In this document: one piece after another, positions 17,940-27,925 of the stretch | How the letters are laid out: every line of letters starts with the position of its first letter | Position numbering within the stretch: the first letter of the stretch is position 1 | Origin: Nematocida ironsii | Taxonomy: Eukaryota > Microsporidia | NCBI GenBank assembly: GCA_001642415.1 | Contig: LTDK01000186.1 | Span: 1 to 64,000, forward strand | Direction: 5' to 3' | DNA: 64,000 bases | Notes under the pieces: model-generated | Database searches by the model: none | What the model was told of the DNA's origin: nothing | What the model saw: only the letters and a program-made list of their open reading frames with translations | Made by a program: the position numbers and the translations under genes

Positions 17940-18650
17940 AAAAAAAAAAGAATATCAAACAGGATAAGAGAAGGATAAAGAGAAAGATAGGATAAGAGAA
18001 GGATAAGAAGAGGATGGTATAGGAGAAGAGAAGAGAAGGATAAGTAATATAGGATAAGTATATAATAGGTGTATATAGGATAAGTATAAGTAATAGTCAG
18101 TAATATATACATACACCATAATATATACATATACTATATATATACATACACCATAATATATACATACACCATAATATACACCTATACTATATACATATAC
18201 TTATATACATATACTATATACTATATACATATACTTATATACATATACTATATATACACCTATCCTATATATACCTATCCTATATACATATACTATTATA
18301 TATATCTATCATACATATACATCTATCATATATCCTATATACATATACCTATTGCTTATACATCTATCATATATATACCTATCCTATATACATATATACT
18401 TATACTATATACTTATATACTATATACATATACCTATTGCTTATACATCTATCATATATCCTATATACCTATACATACTTATACCTATTACTTATATCTA
18501 TCATACTATTACATATCCTCATATCCTCATATACATTATCTTATTCTATCCTTATATACACTTATCCTATCCTCATACATTATCTTATACATTTATCTTA
18601 TACTTATACATTTATATTATACATATACATTTATATTATACTGTGTTATA
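17940..18650. repeat. Simple-sequence region with purine-to-pyrimidine strand switch
   Basis: From about 17940 to 18070 the plus strand is almost all purine, with repeated GGATAAGAGAA. From about 18250 to 18600 it is pyrimidine/AT-rich with CTATCCTATATACATA and CTTATCCTATCC. The two halves are roughly reverse complements, so the block is a large imperfect inverted repeat. It fills the space between two convergent genes (CK2 beta and TAF6) and holds no believable gene; long frames here are low-complexity Tyr/Ile/Leu. Confidence 0.75.
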
Positions 18651-18651
18651 T

Positions 18652-19797
18652 TTATTTAGTATACTTATTAAGTAAATTTATAGGGAGAGAGTACTTAATA
18701 TGATCTGTTTTATCTAAATACTCATTCTTGAACTGAATGACTACTCCATTTATTACCTTCTCACCTAAATTACATAAGCAATATATTGCACCATAATGTG
18801 ATTCTGGTGATTTAGTGCTGTCAGCCCATGTCTTTAATAAAGTGTTCAGTACACGTGGTGCAAGTGTAGTGTATGATAGTGAGTACGTATCATATATATA
18901 CTTAATGGTGATGGATGCTCTTCTTCTGGCAGATAACCCTGGTGTATCCTCATCTGAATTATTTACTAATTCTTCTTCTGATGGATGCTTATGTATTATA
19001 CCTATACTCTTACCAACAACACATGTAAGTAGAGATGGAAGCATTTGGTGCATGTACGGTTCAATGAATATCATCTTATTCATGATTAAACTCTCATATA
19101 CACTTATAATATCTACTAAATAATCTCCATTCCTTAGATTCTTTAATATCTCCTCATTAAAGAAATGAACAAAGTATGGGATTAGTTGCTGAATACCACT
19201 CTCATTCTTAAGACAGTCAGATGCAAGTGTGACAGTCTCCTTGTCCTTAATGAACTGAACAATCTTCTCATAATATAATTGTAATTCCTTTGATAGAAGA
19301 TGTTTCATGTGGTTTCTTATTTCAATATCCTCTTTCATGGCTGCTAGCGTATCTTCCTTTTTAATTTCTGGCATTCTCTCCATGGGAAGTGGATTCTGTG
19401 GTATCTGTGGTTGTACTCCTTCAATTGCTAGCCAGTGCTTGGATATAACAGGTTTATGTGGTATCTTTGGTAGGGGTGAGTTTAAAATCGATTCTAAATC
19501 TAATTCTTCATCTGGGACGTAATAAAGATTTGATCCTGGTATGGTTTTGAATACGAGTGAGTTGCTCGTGTTGTACCCTAATAATGGATCTATCTCCTTT
19601 GAGAGTAGGGCATAATTTACATCTTCAATGGAAAGTTTCGACCTTTTTGATGCCATCATGAACTTAGATGCTTCCTGTGCTAATTCTTTAAGTCTGTACT
19701 CTAAATCTTGTGCTAGTATTTTTAAGTCTTCATCTTCTATGTCTGGGATACCTTTTGACTGAGTGTACGCTTTAAGAGTCTCAATTGAGAATAGCAT
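18652..19797 (-). CDS. TAF6: TAF6, TFIID histone-fold subunit, 381 aa
   Basis: The N-terminal ~68 residues form the histone fold that pairs with TAF9 (DLEYRLKELAQEASKFMMAS, KRSKLSIEDVNYAL). The family link follows: DPLLGYNTSN, a (N)LYYVPDEELDLESILNSPLPK block, and HWLAIEGVQPQIPQNP. The C-terminal half (about 165-370) is helical, matching the HEAT-like TAF6 C-terminal domain. It is shorter than yeast TAF6 (~516) as is usual in reduced genomes. It is the last of a run of minus-strand genes and converges on CK2 beta across a simple-sequence block. Confidence 0.93.
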   Translation of the reverse strand: MLFSIETLKAYTQSKGIPDIEDEDLKILAQDLEYRLKELAQEASKFMMASKRSKLSIEDVNYALLSKEIDPLLGYNTSNSLVFKTIPGSNLYYVPDEELDLESILNSPLPKIPHKPVISKHWLAIEGVQPQIPQNPLPMERMPEIKKEDTLAAMKEDIEIRNHMKHLLSKELQLYYEKIVQFIKDKETVTLASDCLKNESGIQQLIPYFVHFFNEEILKNLRNGDYLVDIISVYESLIMNKMIFIEPYMHQMLPSLLTCVVGKSIGIIHKHPSEEELVNNSDEDTPGLSARRRASITIKYIYDTYSLSYTTLAPRVLNTLLKTWADSTKSPESHYGAIYCLCNLGEKVINGVVIQFKNEYLDKTDHIKYSLPINLLNKYTK

Positions 19798-20011
19798 ACG
19801 AAATAAAAAAATTCAGAGTTATTTCAAAAATGAAAGTGTAAAAAGTCATGACTAAAAATACGATTAAAATACAGTGTAATAAGAACAAGATTAATTACAC
19901 AATATATAAAAAGTCTTAGTATACAGTATATAATAGTGTATAACAGGATATTTATGTAGTAATATAAATCTTTATTTAATGTAATGAGTACTGCAGTAAT
20001 TGTAGAATGGC

Positions 20012-22588
20012 TTATTCCTTGTTAATATAACTAATTTGCAGTCTGGTGGAAATGGCTGCATCTCTGACCTCTTTTACTGATGATTCTGTCTTTGCAGAAA
20101 TAAATTCAAATACCCACGGGGATTCTAAAGCAGAAATAACAGAAGAGTTCTGGTACGATCCACAAAGTATCCATAAATCAGAGAGAAGATAAAGAGACTT
20201 AATAATACAAGCAGAGTCAGTGGTTTCTTGTGCTATTATTTTAACTATTAAAAGCATCCTCTCAACAGAATTAATTACTTCAGTACTTCTACCATCTGAT
20301 GCCTGTACTATACACGATAGGAGGACTAAAAGTGACTCACGCAGTGTAAGTATAAATCCACTATCACTCCCATCATCTTTCACTTTTATGGCACCCATGC
20401 AAATTTCCATTATCTCATTTAAGTACCTGTCGAACATCTTACCAACAGAAAGTGAAATATCTGAGAATGTAGAAATTGCTGTTGTTTTAGCCTCCCTCGG
20501 TAAATGCGGTGATATTACAGCACGTATTAATACGGGTACGATCTGATCGATATATGCACTGAACCCTAGCTGTATAGACATAGCCATTGACCCAATAAAC
20601 ATAATTAAACTAGTGGCAAATAATGAACTGTTCTGCTCCTTACCCTCCTCACAGCAAAACATTCGCATGTCCCTGATTATAAATGGGATTATCTCTTCTG
20701 TATAATTACCGAAATCAATTCCAATCCTATCAGCAAGTAAGCTTAGTGTTAAGTACGCTTCTGTATATAATGAGACTAATTTACTCCTGTGTATAATGAA
20801 TATGCATATGGAAACTACCTCCTTGGATATATTTGATATTTGATCAGAGAAGCACGTACTTATACAGGCTTGTATTAAATTCATATAACAAGATATATTC
20901 TCCTCATTTAATTCTTGTTGCATTAACTCATTCTTTACTTTGGCTATTATCTCATTTAAGAAACCAATCACTTCATCATAGTACGTGGGTATTGCCGTCT
21001 TTATTACTTCAGCAATAGCAGAGGAGAGTGACACTTTCAGTGTAAATTGTGTCTCATGCAGACTGAAGAATGTTCTGACGAGTGAGTCTAAAATCATTGT
21101 AAAATTAGTGAATATAGCATGGTCTCTGTACGCATCTGATGTACTCTGTGATCGTACAGCACCTGCTATGCCCGTAAGTGTCCATGCAGCAGTCACGGAC
21201 ATTTCCGTGTTCATTGTGATGATTTTCATGATTCTCCTGATAATGTCATTCTCTAAGTGACATTGCTCTACAGCAACATATGCGTACTTGAAGAGTCTCT
21301 CAAGTAACCACATCCCAGTGTCTAATACAACAGGATTATCAGAACCCAGTGAGTGGAACACTAATGGGACAATCCTTTTAATTAACGGATTCAGTGGAGT
21401 GACTGTTTCTGTGTTTAGAATAGAACCAAGTACGATCATACCGGCTTCAAACTTAACCGTCTCCTGTGAAGTAATAAATGATTCAATCGCTGAAATAAGA
21501 TTATGCGGGGCACTGAATGATTTACTGACTATATTGCCATTAACCCGCTCAGGAGCACAGTGTGCCACTAACCCAAGTAACCATGCAGATGCTTTATGAG
21601 GTACCCATTCTTCAGTCTGTTCCATATCACTGTTCATGGCAAGTATCATACACTGCCCTACAAGTGTAGAGAATACTTCACTGATTATTTCACCATCACT
21701 GTACATCTCATGCTCAGCAATTGCACCCCACATCTCAATTGCAGCAAGTATTTTATCCTCACTCTCTGAGTACATGTAATTCATGGCAATATTCCCGAAT
21801 GCCAAACTTACATACTTGATCACTTTATTATAGTACATGAAAAGTGTCCCTGTATAACACCGTAATGCAAGACATGCCACATCCTCATCACTTGATCTGC
21901 ACGCATTAAAAAGTGTCTCCATAACCAGAAGACATTCATTCTCTATGCTAATATTATGACTGATAAATTCAAGGCATCTGTCTAAGTTCTTAAATGCACT
22001 TTTCTGAGTGCTTGGATTCTCTGAATTAGCTCCCTTTATGAGTACAGTAAGAATAAACCCAGATGAGTGCAGGATTAACCTCTCATCCATCCCAGTCGTA
22101 TCCATGCATAAAATACCAATTGTCTCCATGATATTTATACGTACAATTTCTGAATCAGTACTAACACCAATTGAGGATAAGTCAGAGAATACTTCAGGCC
22201 ATCTCTTACTGACTACTTCAATACGTGCTACAGCACCAAGACACTGCCCAAGTATCTCACCAATATTACCAGTACACCTTCCTAGACTTGATATTAACTT
22301 ACCCTTTAACTCATCCCTCTCCTTCTCAGTGAGTGATGTCCATTTCATGTTCACCTCATGCCTCTTCTCCTCGGATTCCCATGAGAAAAGTGTCTTCAGT
22401 ACAACTCCTGCTGTGACTGTGTCACCAATCGTACCAACAGATGGATCTACTAAAATATCTAATAGACTGTTTATTATACCAACAAAATTCCCTTGGGATT
22501 CATTAATAATATACTGCTCTGCTTCCTTCCTCTTCTTATTGTCCACACATTGAAGATTATTCAGTGAGTCAAGTACCCTCCTCAGCAT
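20012..22588 (-). CDS. KAP95: Importin beta (karyopherin Kap95), 858 aa
   Basis: The length matches yeast Kap95 (861). The N-terminal IBN segment (about 20-100) is followed by HEAT repeats through the whole protein. Recognisable positions include KRWPEVFSDL near 130, PHKASAWLLGLVAHCAPERV near 330, MSVTAAWTLTGIAGAV near 470, and ISTFSDISLSVGKMFDRYLNEIM near 715, which aligns with the Kap95 VFGDIASNIG block. It carries importin-alpha/NLS cargo through nuclear pores under Ran control. The start is the first ATG after a T-rich stretch (GTTTTTATTTTTTT). The next upstream gene ends 42 bases away. Confidence 0.9.
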   Translation of the reverse strand: MLRRVLDSLNNLQCVDNKKRKEAEQYIINESQGNFVGIINSLLDILVDPSVGTIGDTVTAGVVLKTLFSWESEEKRHEVNMKWTSLTEKERDELKGKLISSLGRCTGNIGEILGQCLGAVARIEVVSKRWPEVFSDLSSIGVSTDSEIVRINIMETIGILCMDTTGMDERLILHSSGFILTVLIKGANSENPSTQKSAFKNLDRCLEFISHNISIENECLLVMETLFNACRSSDEDVACLALRCYTGTLFMYYNKVIKYVSLAFGNIAMNYMYSESEDKILAAIEMWGAIAEHEMYSDGEIISEVFSTLVGQCMILAMNSDMEQTEEWVPHKASAWLLGLVAHCAPERVNGNIVSKSFSAPHNLISAIESFITSQETVKFEAGMIVLGSILNTETVTPLNPLIKRIVPLVFHSLGSDNPVVLDTGMWLLERLFKYAYVAVEQCHLENDIIRRIMKIITMNTEMSVTAAWTLTGIAGAVRSQSTSDAYRDHAIFTNFTMILDSLVRTFFSLHETQFTLKVSLSSAIAEVIKTAIPTYYDEVIGFLNEIIAKVKNELMQQELNEENISCYMNLIQACISTCFSDQISNISKEVVSICIFIIHRSKLVSLYTEAYLTLSLLADRIGIDFGNYTEEIIPFIIRDMRMFCCEEGKEQNSSLFATSLIMFIGSMAMSIQLGFSAYIDQIVPVLIRAVISPHLPREAKTTAISTFSDISLSVGKMFDRYLNEIMEICMGAIKVKDDGSDSGFILTLRESLLVLLSCIVQASDGRSTEVINSVERMLLIVKIIAQETTDSACIIKSLYLLSDLWILCGSYQNSSVISALESPWVFEFISAKTESSVKEVRDAAISTRLQISYINKE

Positions 22589-22630
22589 AAAAAAAATAAA
22601 AACAGAACTGCCATATAACTTTATTATGCT

Positions 22631-22975
22631 TTATGCAGTGGTGTCAGTGTTATCACTGTTCTGACTGTTATCGGAAGCAAAGTCATCATCACTGTCATCA
22701 TCACTCCCGTACTGACCAGAATCGGATCCATCCTCTCTGTCACCAAAACTAGACTCATTCCCATCTAATGTGGTTGAGTCTTCTTCTTGGTCTAAACTGT
22801 CCTCTTCTGTTACTGTGGTGGATGAGTTTAGGTCGTCTGATTGGTCTGAAAAATCATCATTATCTACTCCACTGGATTGGTCACTTGTATAATCCTCGGA
22901 TACGTTATCTTCTGGTTCTTCACTCTTCCTTTTTACTGGTTTCGCATTTGAGCTTCCTTTTGAATGGCTGGTCAT
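22631..22975 (-). CDS. Acidic Ser/Asp-rich protein, 114 aa
   Basis: A short basic N-terminus (KPVKRKSEEPE, which could act as a nuclear signal) is followed by a run of Ser, Asp and Glu with few hydrophobic residues, ending in Ser/Asn/Asp/Thr. It is likely disordered. Many SD/SE sites would suit CK2 phosphorylation, and a CK2 beta gene lies in this window, but that link is inference. Such tails occur in histone chaperones and nucleolar proteins; I assign none. It is closely spaced (42 bases) upstream of KAP95 on the same strand. Confidence 0.6.
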   Translation of the reverse strand: MTSHSKGSSNAKPVKRKSEEPEDNVSEDYTSDQSSGVDNDDFSDQSDDLNSSTTVTEEDSLDQEEDSTTLDGNESSFGDREDGSDSGQYGSDDDSDDDFASDNSQNSDNTDTTA

Positions 22976-23116
22976 GAAATAATTATAAAATTTTTCAATT
23001 TATGAATTTTCATGATACGTTAATTTTATTTCCTTTTTGAGTATATAAGTAATTATACCTTATTTATAATTAATTATACGTTATTTATTATAATTATCCA
23101 TAATTATAAGATTTTC

Positions 23117-23455
23117 CTATTTATTTTTTAATAACCCATGAATTATTCTGATAGGAGAATTAATAACCCGACTTAACCCGGAAATACTCCAAATAATTAG
23201 TGCAACCACCTCTATAAGAATACCAAGACTTATAACCCAAAATGAAATAATAAAACCAATAAAAAATAAAATTATAACCCGAAATTGGTCTAAAGACTTA
23301 ATACACATTGTAGCATATATAAACACTAAAATATTCCCTATCCTGACTAAGTGCATATCCAGTAATAAATAACCAAAAATAATGAAAAATACTCCCGTTG
23401 TAATAAACGCATATTTTGGCTTTATAAGCTCATTAATTGTTACACTATGTATCAT
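23117..23455 (-). CDS. GOT1: Got1-like Golgi/ER vesicle transport membrane protein, 112 aa
   Basis: Four hydrophobic helices are packed in 112 residues with short loops. The first block, TTGVFFIIFGYLLLDMHLVRIGNILV, follows the Got1 pattern (G..F...G...FD..LL..GNILF). Got1 acts in ER-Golgi and intra-Golgi traffic. The family is usually ~138 residues, so this is a short version. The coding sequence contains four copies of the TAACCC(G/A) word seen in intergenic DNA, read as FRVI, WVIS, GLSR and RVIN. Sft2-type proteins are an alternative. Confidence 0.65.
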   Translation of the reverse strand: MIHSVTINELIKPKYAFITTGVFFIIFGYLLLDMHLVRIGNILVFIYATMCIKSLDQFRVIILFFIGFIISFWVISLGILIEVVALIIWSISGLSRVINSPIRIIHGLLKNK

Positions 23456-23482
23456 AAAAAATAATAAAATTTATTTTTAATT

Positions 23483-24271
23483 TTAGTCATAAACACTGCA
23501 TAAATTATCAGGTTGTGCTAAATCAATGGCAATTCCTGCATTTGCATGTTTCTCATCATGGGCTGCTACAATTTTATCCCATTCAGATCGTGGCATGCAT
23601 TTTTCGGGTTTAGTCGGGTTTTGTTGACTCAATTCTCTTTTAGGCCTATAATCACGTGAATATTCATTATAATCATAAGATGTACGTGATATATCAAATG
23701 GATCAGCTGAGAATTCGTCTGATTGTGGTATTTGTATTGATCGTGGTTTTAAATATGATTGGTCATAATTTATTACACTATGTTCATTATTTATTAACTT
23801 ATTACGTAATGTGTCATTAGTTATGGTACCACAAAAGAATCTTTCTTCTTTTTTTTTATTACTTAATAGTATAAGACTTCCAAATATAAGTGTAATAAGT
23901 CCTGCTACTAATAATAACTTATTATGGTATGTGTTAAATGTTCTGATAAATATAATAAATAAATTATCCATTGTATTATTAATTGTATAAGGATGTTCAT
24001 CACTTTCTGATATAGTACTATTATATACTGGTTTATTATGATTACTTATACTACTATGTGTATTATATACTGGTTTATTATGATTATTGTGTAATAAGTT
24101 ATGTGATGTATTGTAATTTGAAATGTCATCCATTTCTACTGTGCTTACTTGTGCATATCCGCATTTAATCCTTATTATAGTTATTATTACTGGTATAAAT
24201 ATGAATAATAAACCTACTGCTACTAAACTAACTCCTATTATTGCTTTAATTGTGTGGTCACTTAATTTCAT
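23483..24271 (-). CDS. Two-pass membrane protein, 262 aa
   Basis: The protein has a hydrophobic helix at about 9-33, a Asn/His/Ser-rich loop with a duplicated NHNKPVYN(T/S) phrase, a second helix at about 117-139, and a polar C-terminal domain of ~120 residues with Arg/Ser/Tyr and a final CSVYD. I recognise no family. It lies 28 bases upstream of the Got1-like gene on the same strand. The Asn-rich loop is encoded by AT-rich DNA with the TTATTA words of the neighbouring repeats. Confidence 0.7.
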   Translation of the reverse strand: MKLSDHTIKAIIGVSLVAVGLLFIFIPVIITIIRIKCGYAQVSTVEMDDISNYNTSHNLLHNNHNKPVYNTHSSISNHNKPVYNSTISESDEHPYTINNTMDNLFIIFIRTFNTYHNKLLLVAGLITLIFGSLILLSNKKKEERFFCGTITNDTLRNKLINNEHSVINYDQSYLKPRSIQIPQSDEFSADPFDISRTSYDYNEYSRDYRPKRELSQQNPTKPEKCMPRSEWDKIVAAHDEKHANAGIAIDLAQPDNLCSVYD

Positions 24272-25115
24272 CAGGTATTAAAAAATTTAATGATTTATTT
24301 CTATATGTGGAAATAAATTATAAAAACCCGTTATTTTTTATACAATATGTATAAAATAGAAATATTTATTACACAATATGTATAAAATAATAATATTTAT
24401 TACACAATATACTATAAGTTATTAATGAACATCTGAATTTAATATGTAAATTATATTAATTATTACACATTGTATATTAAATATTATTAATTGTTATGCA
24501 TTATGTAATAAGTAGTATTAATTGTACATTGTATTAAAAGTATTATTATATTATGGTAATAGTGTAATAAGTATTATATTATGGTAATTGTGTAATAAGT
24601 ATTATGTAAATTATATTGTATTAAAAGTATTATTATATTATGGTAATTGTGTAATAAATACTGTGTAAATTATGTTGTATTAAAAGTATTATTATATTAT
24701 GGTAATAGTGTAATAAGTATTATGTAAATTATGTTGTATTAAAAGTATTATTATATTATGGTAATAGTGTAATAAGTATTATGTAAATTATATTGTATTA
24801 AATATTGTACATTGTGTAATAAATATTAATTATAGTGCATTGTGTAATAAGTATTATGTAAATTATGTTATATTAAATATTGTACATTGTGTAATAAATA
24901 TTAATTATAGTGCATTGTGTAATAAGTGCTATTATGGTGTTAAAAATAAAATGTATGAAGGTTCTGACACAAATAAAGAATTATCTTATCTGCTCTTATC
25001 CTACACTAATTATTGTATGAGGGAATAGTCAATCCTAAATATTAATAAGAATACTGTCTTCCTCACATATTAAAAATATTACAAGGGTATAAAAATTAAC
25101 TTAATTAAATAAAAA
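24272..25115. repeat. AT-rich intergenic arrays, 59-bp and ~75-bp tandem units
   Basis: Between about 24529 and 24800 a ~59-bp unit (ATTATATTATGGTAATAGTG, then TAATAAGTATTATGTAAATT, then the TTGTATTAAAAGTATT part) occurs about four times with small changes. From 24801 to 24928 a second unit containing TGTACATTGTGTAATAA and TGCATTGTGTAATAAGT occurs twice. A scatter of TTACACAATA words precedes them. No gene is seen. Confidence 0.85.
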
Positions 25116-25610
25116 ATGAAAGTGGCTTTGTCTGTGCATGTTCTGTATATGATATTATTGCTATTATCGGTACTAGTCCATATAATACAACCATTATATA
25201 ACAAATACAGAATAATCCAGGATATGACAGAATTAAAGAATGAATATAATGATTATATACAGGAAATATTACAAGAAACACAGAAATTCAGAAATTTAAA
25301 TATTGAAAAAATTAAAAAAATAAGAGAATTAGTGGTATACAGTGATATAATAGGGTGTAACAGGGTAAGAACACTATTTAAAAAGGAGTACTCTAATCAA
25401 AGTATTATAGTGAACTTTTTATATGATGAATTACTTAGAAAAATTAACAAGCCTAAAAAAGTATGGATAGTCTACTCAGTTGAGTGTAATTTAGGGATTG
25501 TATGTTCATTTTTATTGCCATGCGTATTGGTTATTCTTACTAATATTAAAGGACTTATTAAAACACACTCACTCAGACACTGTTTCATGCGGAGTATTTA
25601 TGGTGTATAA
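25116..25610 (+). CDS. Membrane protein with cytosolic coiled coil, Get1-like layout, 164 aa
   Basis: A hydrophobic helix at about 5-24, a coiled-coil-like stretch at about 33-72 (DMTELKNEYNDYIQEILQE), an amphipathic part, and a long hydrophobic segment at about 117-143, then a basic tail. That order resembles Get1/WRB, the receptor for tail-anchored protein insertion, which also has a helix, a coiled coil, then membrane helices. I see no decisive sequence motif, so the name is only a suggestion. The next gene starts 11 bases after its stop. Confidence 0.55.
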   Translation: MKVALSVHVLYMILLLLSVLVHIIQPLYNKYRIIQDMTELKNEYNDYIQEILQETQKFRNLNIEKIKKIRELVVYSDIIGCNRVRTLFKKEYSNQSIIVNFLYDELLRKINKPKKVWIVYSVECNLGIVCSFLLPCVLVILTNIKGLIKTHSLRHCFMRSIYGV

Positions 25611-25621
25611 TAAGAAGAGTC

Positions 25622-27349
25622 ATGGAAAAAGAAGAAAAAATGAATAACCCAGAGGAGAAAGTAATCCAGAAAATGACATTATCAAAAGAACATAAAAAAG
25701 CACTGAGTAATTTCAGAGAACAAGTCAGGTACAAGGATTATAAAGGATTAATTAAAACTCTGAAAATAATTGAAGAAGTCATTAGATACTCAGAGAAATA
25801 CGTAATAGAAGAGAAGTATAAAGGAAAATATGAACTAATCCAGGAGAATATCTTATTATTAAAGAATATCCTGATTAGTGATATAAAATACAGTATAACA
25901 AATGATAAAGGATTAGATAAAAGTGCTGTACTACTCTCAACTATATTATCAGAGAAATACGTATCAGATGTACAGAGATCAGTTGTCACATGGATGTCAA
26001 ATAATGTACAGATGAAGCATACGAAAGAAATACAAAAATTAGAGAAATTATCTGAGGTGAGTGAATATTTAAAACTACTCCTGAAGATAAAGGATGAAGT
26101 TGGTATAAAAACAGCACACCTCCCTATTTGGTGGAATATTTCTAAGGTTATTCTTTGTGATTTATCTGTGATATTAAAGAATAAACTTATAAGAGTGATT
26201 GATCGAGCTGAATTTTCATGTACAGATTATTTAGACGCATTAAAACAGTGCATGGAATTTGAATCTACTTACCTTGTTACATCCGGTAGAAAGAGAATCT
26301 CATCAGAAACAAATAATGAATTAGAAGGACTTAAATTATCTGAGAGATCACCTGTACACCTTAAATTACTTGATGATATTTCTACTGAATTACCCATGTG
26401 TAATGAAGAATTAGAATCAAATAGTCTTTCTCTGGCATTTATACCTTATATTCATATTTACATTGAAAATGAATTAAAGTGTTTAAAGAATGATAAGAGA
26501 ATATTATTTGTTAATAATACAGTGGATAATAGTACATATGATATATACAGTGTACTTACACAGTCCTTATCAAAACTCACATATTTTAAATTTCCAAGTG
26601 TAGGATACGCATTCCTTACAACAGTGGATAAAACACTTGGGAATATTATTAGAAAGTCTTCATTCTCTAATGCAAAAGAGAATTTCATATCTGCAGTGGA
26701 AACCATTCATTATATCAATCAAATGACAAAGGAAATGCTTCTAAAATTACAGAAAACATTTAATATTTCATCGATTGATTCTCCACATACATTAAATGCA
26801 CTTGATGATTTATCACAGAGAGTGTTTGCCTCTTATATGGTGACCATGCAAGAGAGATTGAGTTTTTTGAATAAGAAATCATTGAAAGAGTGTAGATTAG
26901 AGAATTATACAACACCATTCCTTACAGAATTAATTGTAGAAATAGAATTAATCTCATCTTGTTCATTTACACCACATGATTTTCTGATTAAAGAGTGGCT
27001 GGATATGCTTGGTGAATCGATTTTCTTAGTACTCTGTGATGTTAAATTCAATATTTCCCAGGCACAGCAGATTTTATACTTTATGAGTGCGATTGAAATC
27101 CCATTGAAAAGTACAATATCCGTGCAGTTAAACTTAGACATACAATATTCAATATTTGATAAGGCTAAATTATTCTTGAAATTATTCTTGCTGGACCCTT
27201 CTGCTCCAATAGAATTTATAGAGAACTTCTATAAAATGTCAAATGGAATTTTCGCATTCCATCAAGTACTCACAAAAATCCCAAAGAAACACCATAAAAA
27301 CCTTATTACTGAGTTTAACAAGAACTCTTCCTTAAAAAATACAACATAA
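25622..27349 (+). CDS. Vps53-like tethering-complex subunit, 575 aa
   Basis: The protein is all helical, with no membrane segment. A block WWNISKVILCDLSVILKNKL...DYLDALKQCMEFES resembles the Vps53 region where a D..LL.AL..T.EFE pattern occurs, and the later LSLAFIPYIHIYIENELKCL matches the Vps53 'F.P.L..Y...QD..L' segment. Vps53 is part of the GARP complex, which tethers endosome-derived vesicles at the Golgi. It is shorter than yeast Vps53 (~820). Other CATCHR-fold tethers (exocyst, COG) are possible. It is convergent with the half-size reductase gene, 69 bases apart. Confidence 0.5.
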   Translation: MEKEEKMNNPEEKVIQKMTLSKEHKKALSNFREQVRYKDYKGLIKTLKIIEEVIRYSEKYVIEEKYKGKYELIQENILLLKNILISDIKYSITNDKGLDKSAVLLSTILSEKYVSDVQRSVVTWMSNNVQMKHTKEIQKLEKLSEVSEYLKLLLKIKDEVGIKTAHLPIWWNISKVILCDLSVILKNKLIRVIDRAEFSCTDYLDALKQCMEFESTYLVTSGRKRISSETNNELEGLKLSERSPVHLKLLDDISTELPMCNEELESNSLSLAFIPYIHIYIENELKCLKNDKRILFVNNTVDNSTYDIYSVLTQSLSKLTYFKFPSVGYAFLTTVDKTLGNIIRKSSFSNAKENFISAVETIHYINQMTKEMLLKLQKTFNISSIDSPHTLNALDDLSQRVFASYMVTMQERLSFLNKKSLKECRLENYTTPFLTELIVEIELISSCSFTPHDFLIKEWLDMLGESIFLVLCDVKFNISQAQQILYFMSAIEIPLKSTISVQLNLDIQYSIFDKAKLFLKLFLLDPSAPIEFIENFYKMSNGIFAFHQVLTKIPKKHHKNLITEFNKNSSLKNTT

Positions 27350-27418
27350 ATAAACTGGATATGCACCGTATTCATTCTAGAACTTCTTTATTTTCATTAA
27401 ATTTCAAATAGTGCTGAA

Positions 27419-27889
27419 TTATTTATGTTCTGAAATAAAAGTACGTGCATCCATTGCAGCCATGCATCCAGTCCCTGCTAGTGCAATCATTTCTGTTTGG
27501 TTGTTAATTAAATTACCACATTTAAATATCATTTTACTATTAATGTTCCCTTCTACCCTCTCTAATACATCACCAGTTGATATAATAACTGTTTTTGCAA
27601 AGATTTCTTCATCTGTAAATATTCTTAAATATTCATCCTCTACCATTATCCTCTCTACAGGGGATTCACTCTCCTGAATTTCAAATTTTTTTAGTTGTTT
27701 ATACGTGTTCATACGGAAATTCTCATAGTCCCCGGATAAGTACCCAACATACTTATTTACTCCTGTTACTTGACACTCCTCTGTGGGTGGGTTTATGTAT
27801 AAAGTGTTGCTTTTAGACATTGCTGCATATATGGCAGCTGTCATTGCTGAGATATTCCTTCCTATTATAACAATATCAAACACTTTCAT
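27419..27889 (-). CDS. Half-size thioredoxin-reductase-like protein, 156 aa
   Basis: The N-terminus is a Rossmann strand and FAD-binding loop (DIVIIGRNISAMTAAIYAA) in which the usual G-x-G-x-x-(A/G) is altered. A block KTVIISTGDV fits the ATG motif of these flavoproteins. The C-terminus (ALAGTGCMAAMDARTFI) matches the reductase end (AG.GC.AA.DA..Y). The central NADPH domain and the redox CxxC are missing, so the protein cannot be a normal thioredoxin reductase (~320 residues). It could be a flavin-binding scaffold or a decaying copy, but the frame is intact. Its start lies 36 bases from UFD1 in divergent orientation. A full-length reductase lies at 30087. Confidence 0.75.
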   Translation of the reverse strand: MKVFDIVIIGRNISAMTAAIYAAMSKSNTLYINPPTEECQVTGVNKYVGYLSGDYENFRMNTYKQLKKFEIQESESPVERIMVEDEYLRIFTDEEIFAKTVIISTGDVLERVEGNINSKMIFKCGNLINNQTEMIALAGTGCMAAMDARTFISEHK

Positions 27890-27925
27890 TACCAGAATTA
27901 AATTAGAAAAATATTCAAGTTAAAT

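Noticed and set aside
18352..18703. Two long Tyr/Ile/Leu-rich frames
   Set aside because: They are low-complexity translations of CTATCCTATATACATA-type DNA.
24840..25028. 62-codon frame in the repeat spacer
   Set aside because: It begins in tandem repeat DNA without an ATG, and half of it is repeat-encoded.
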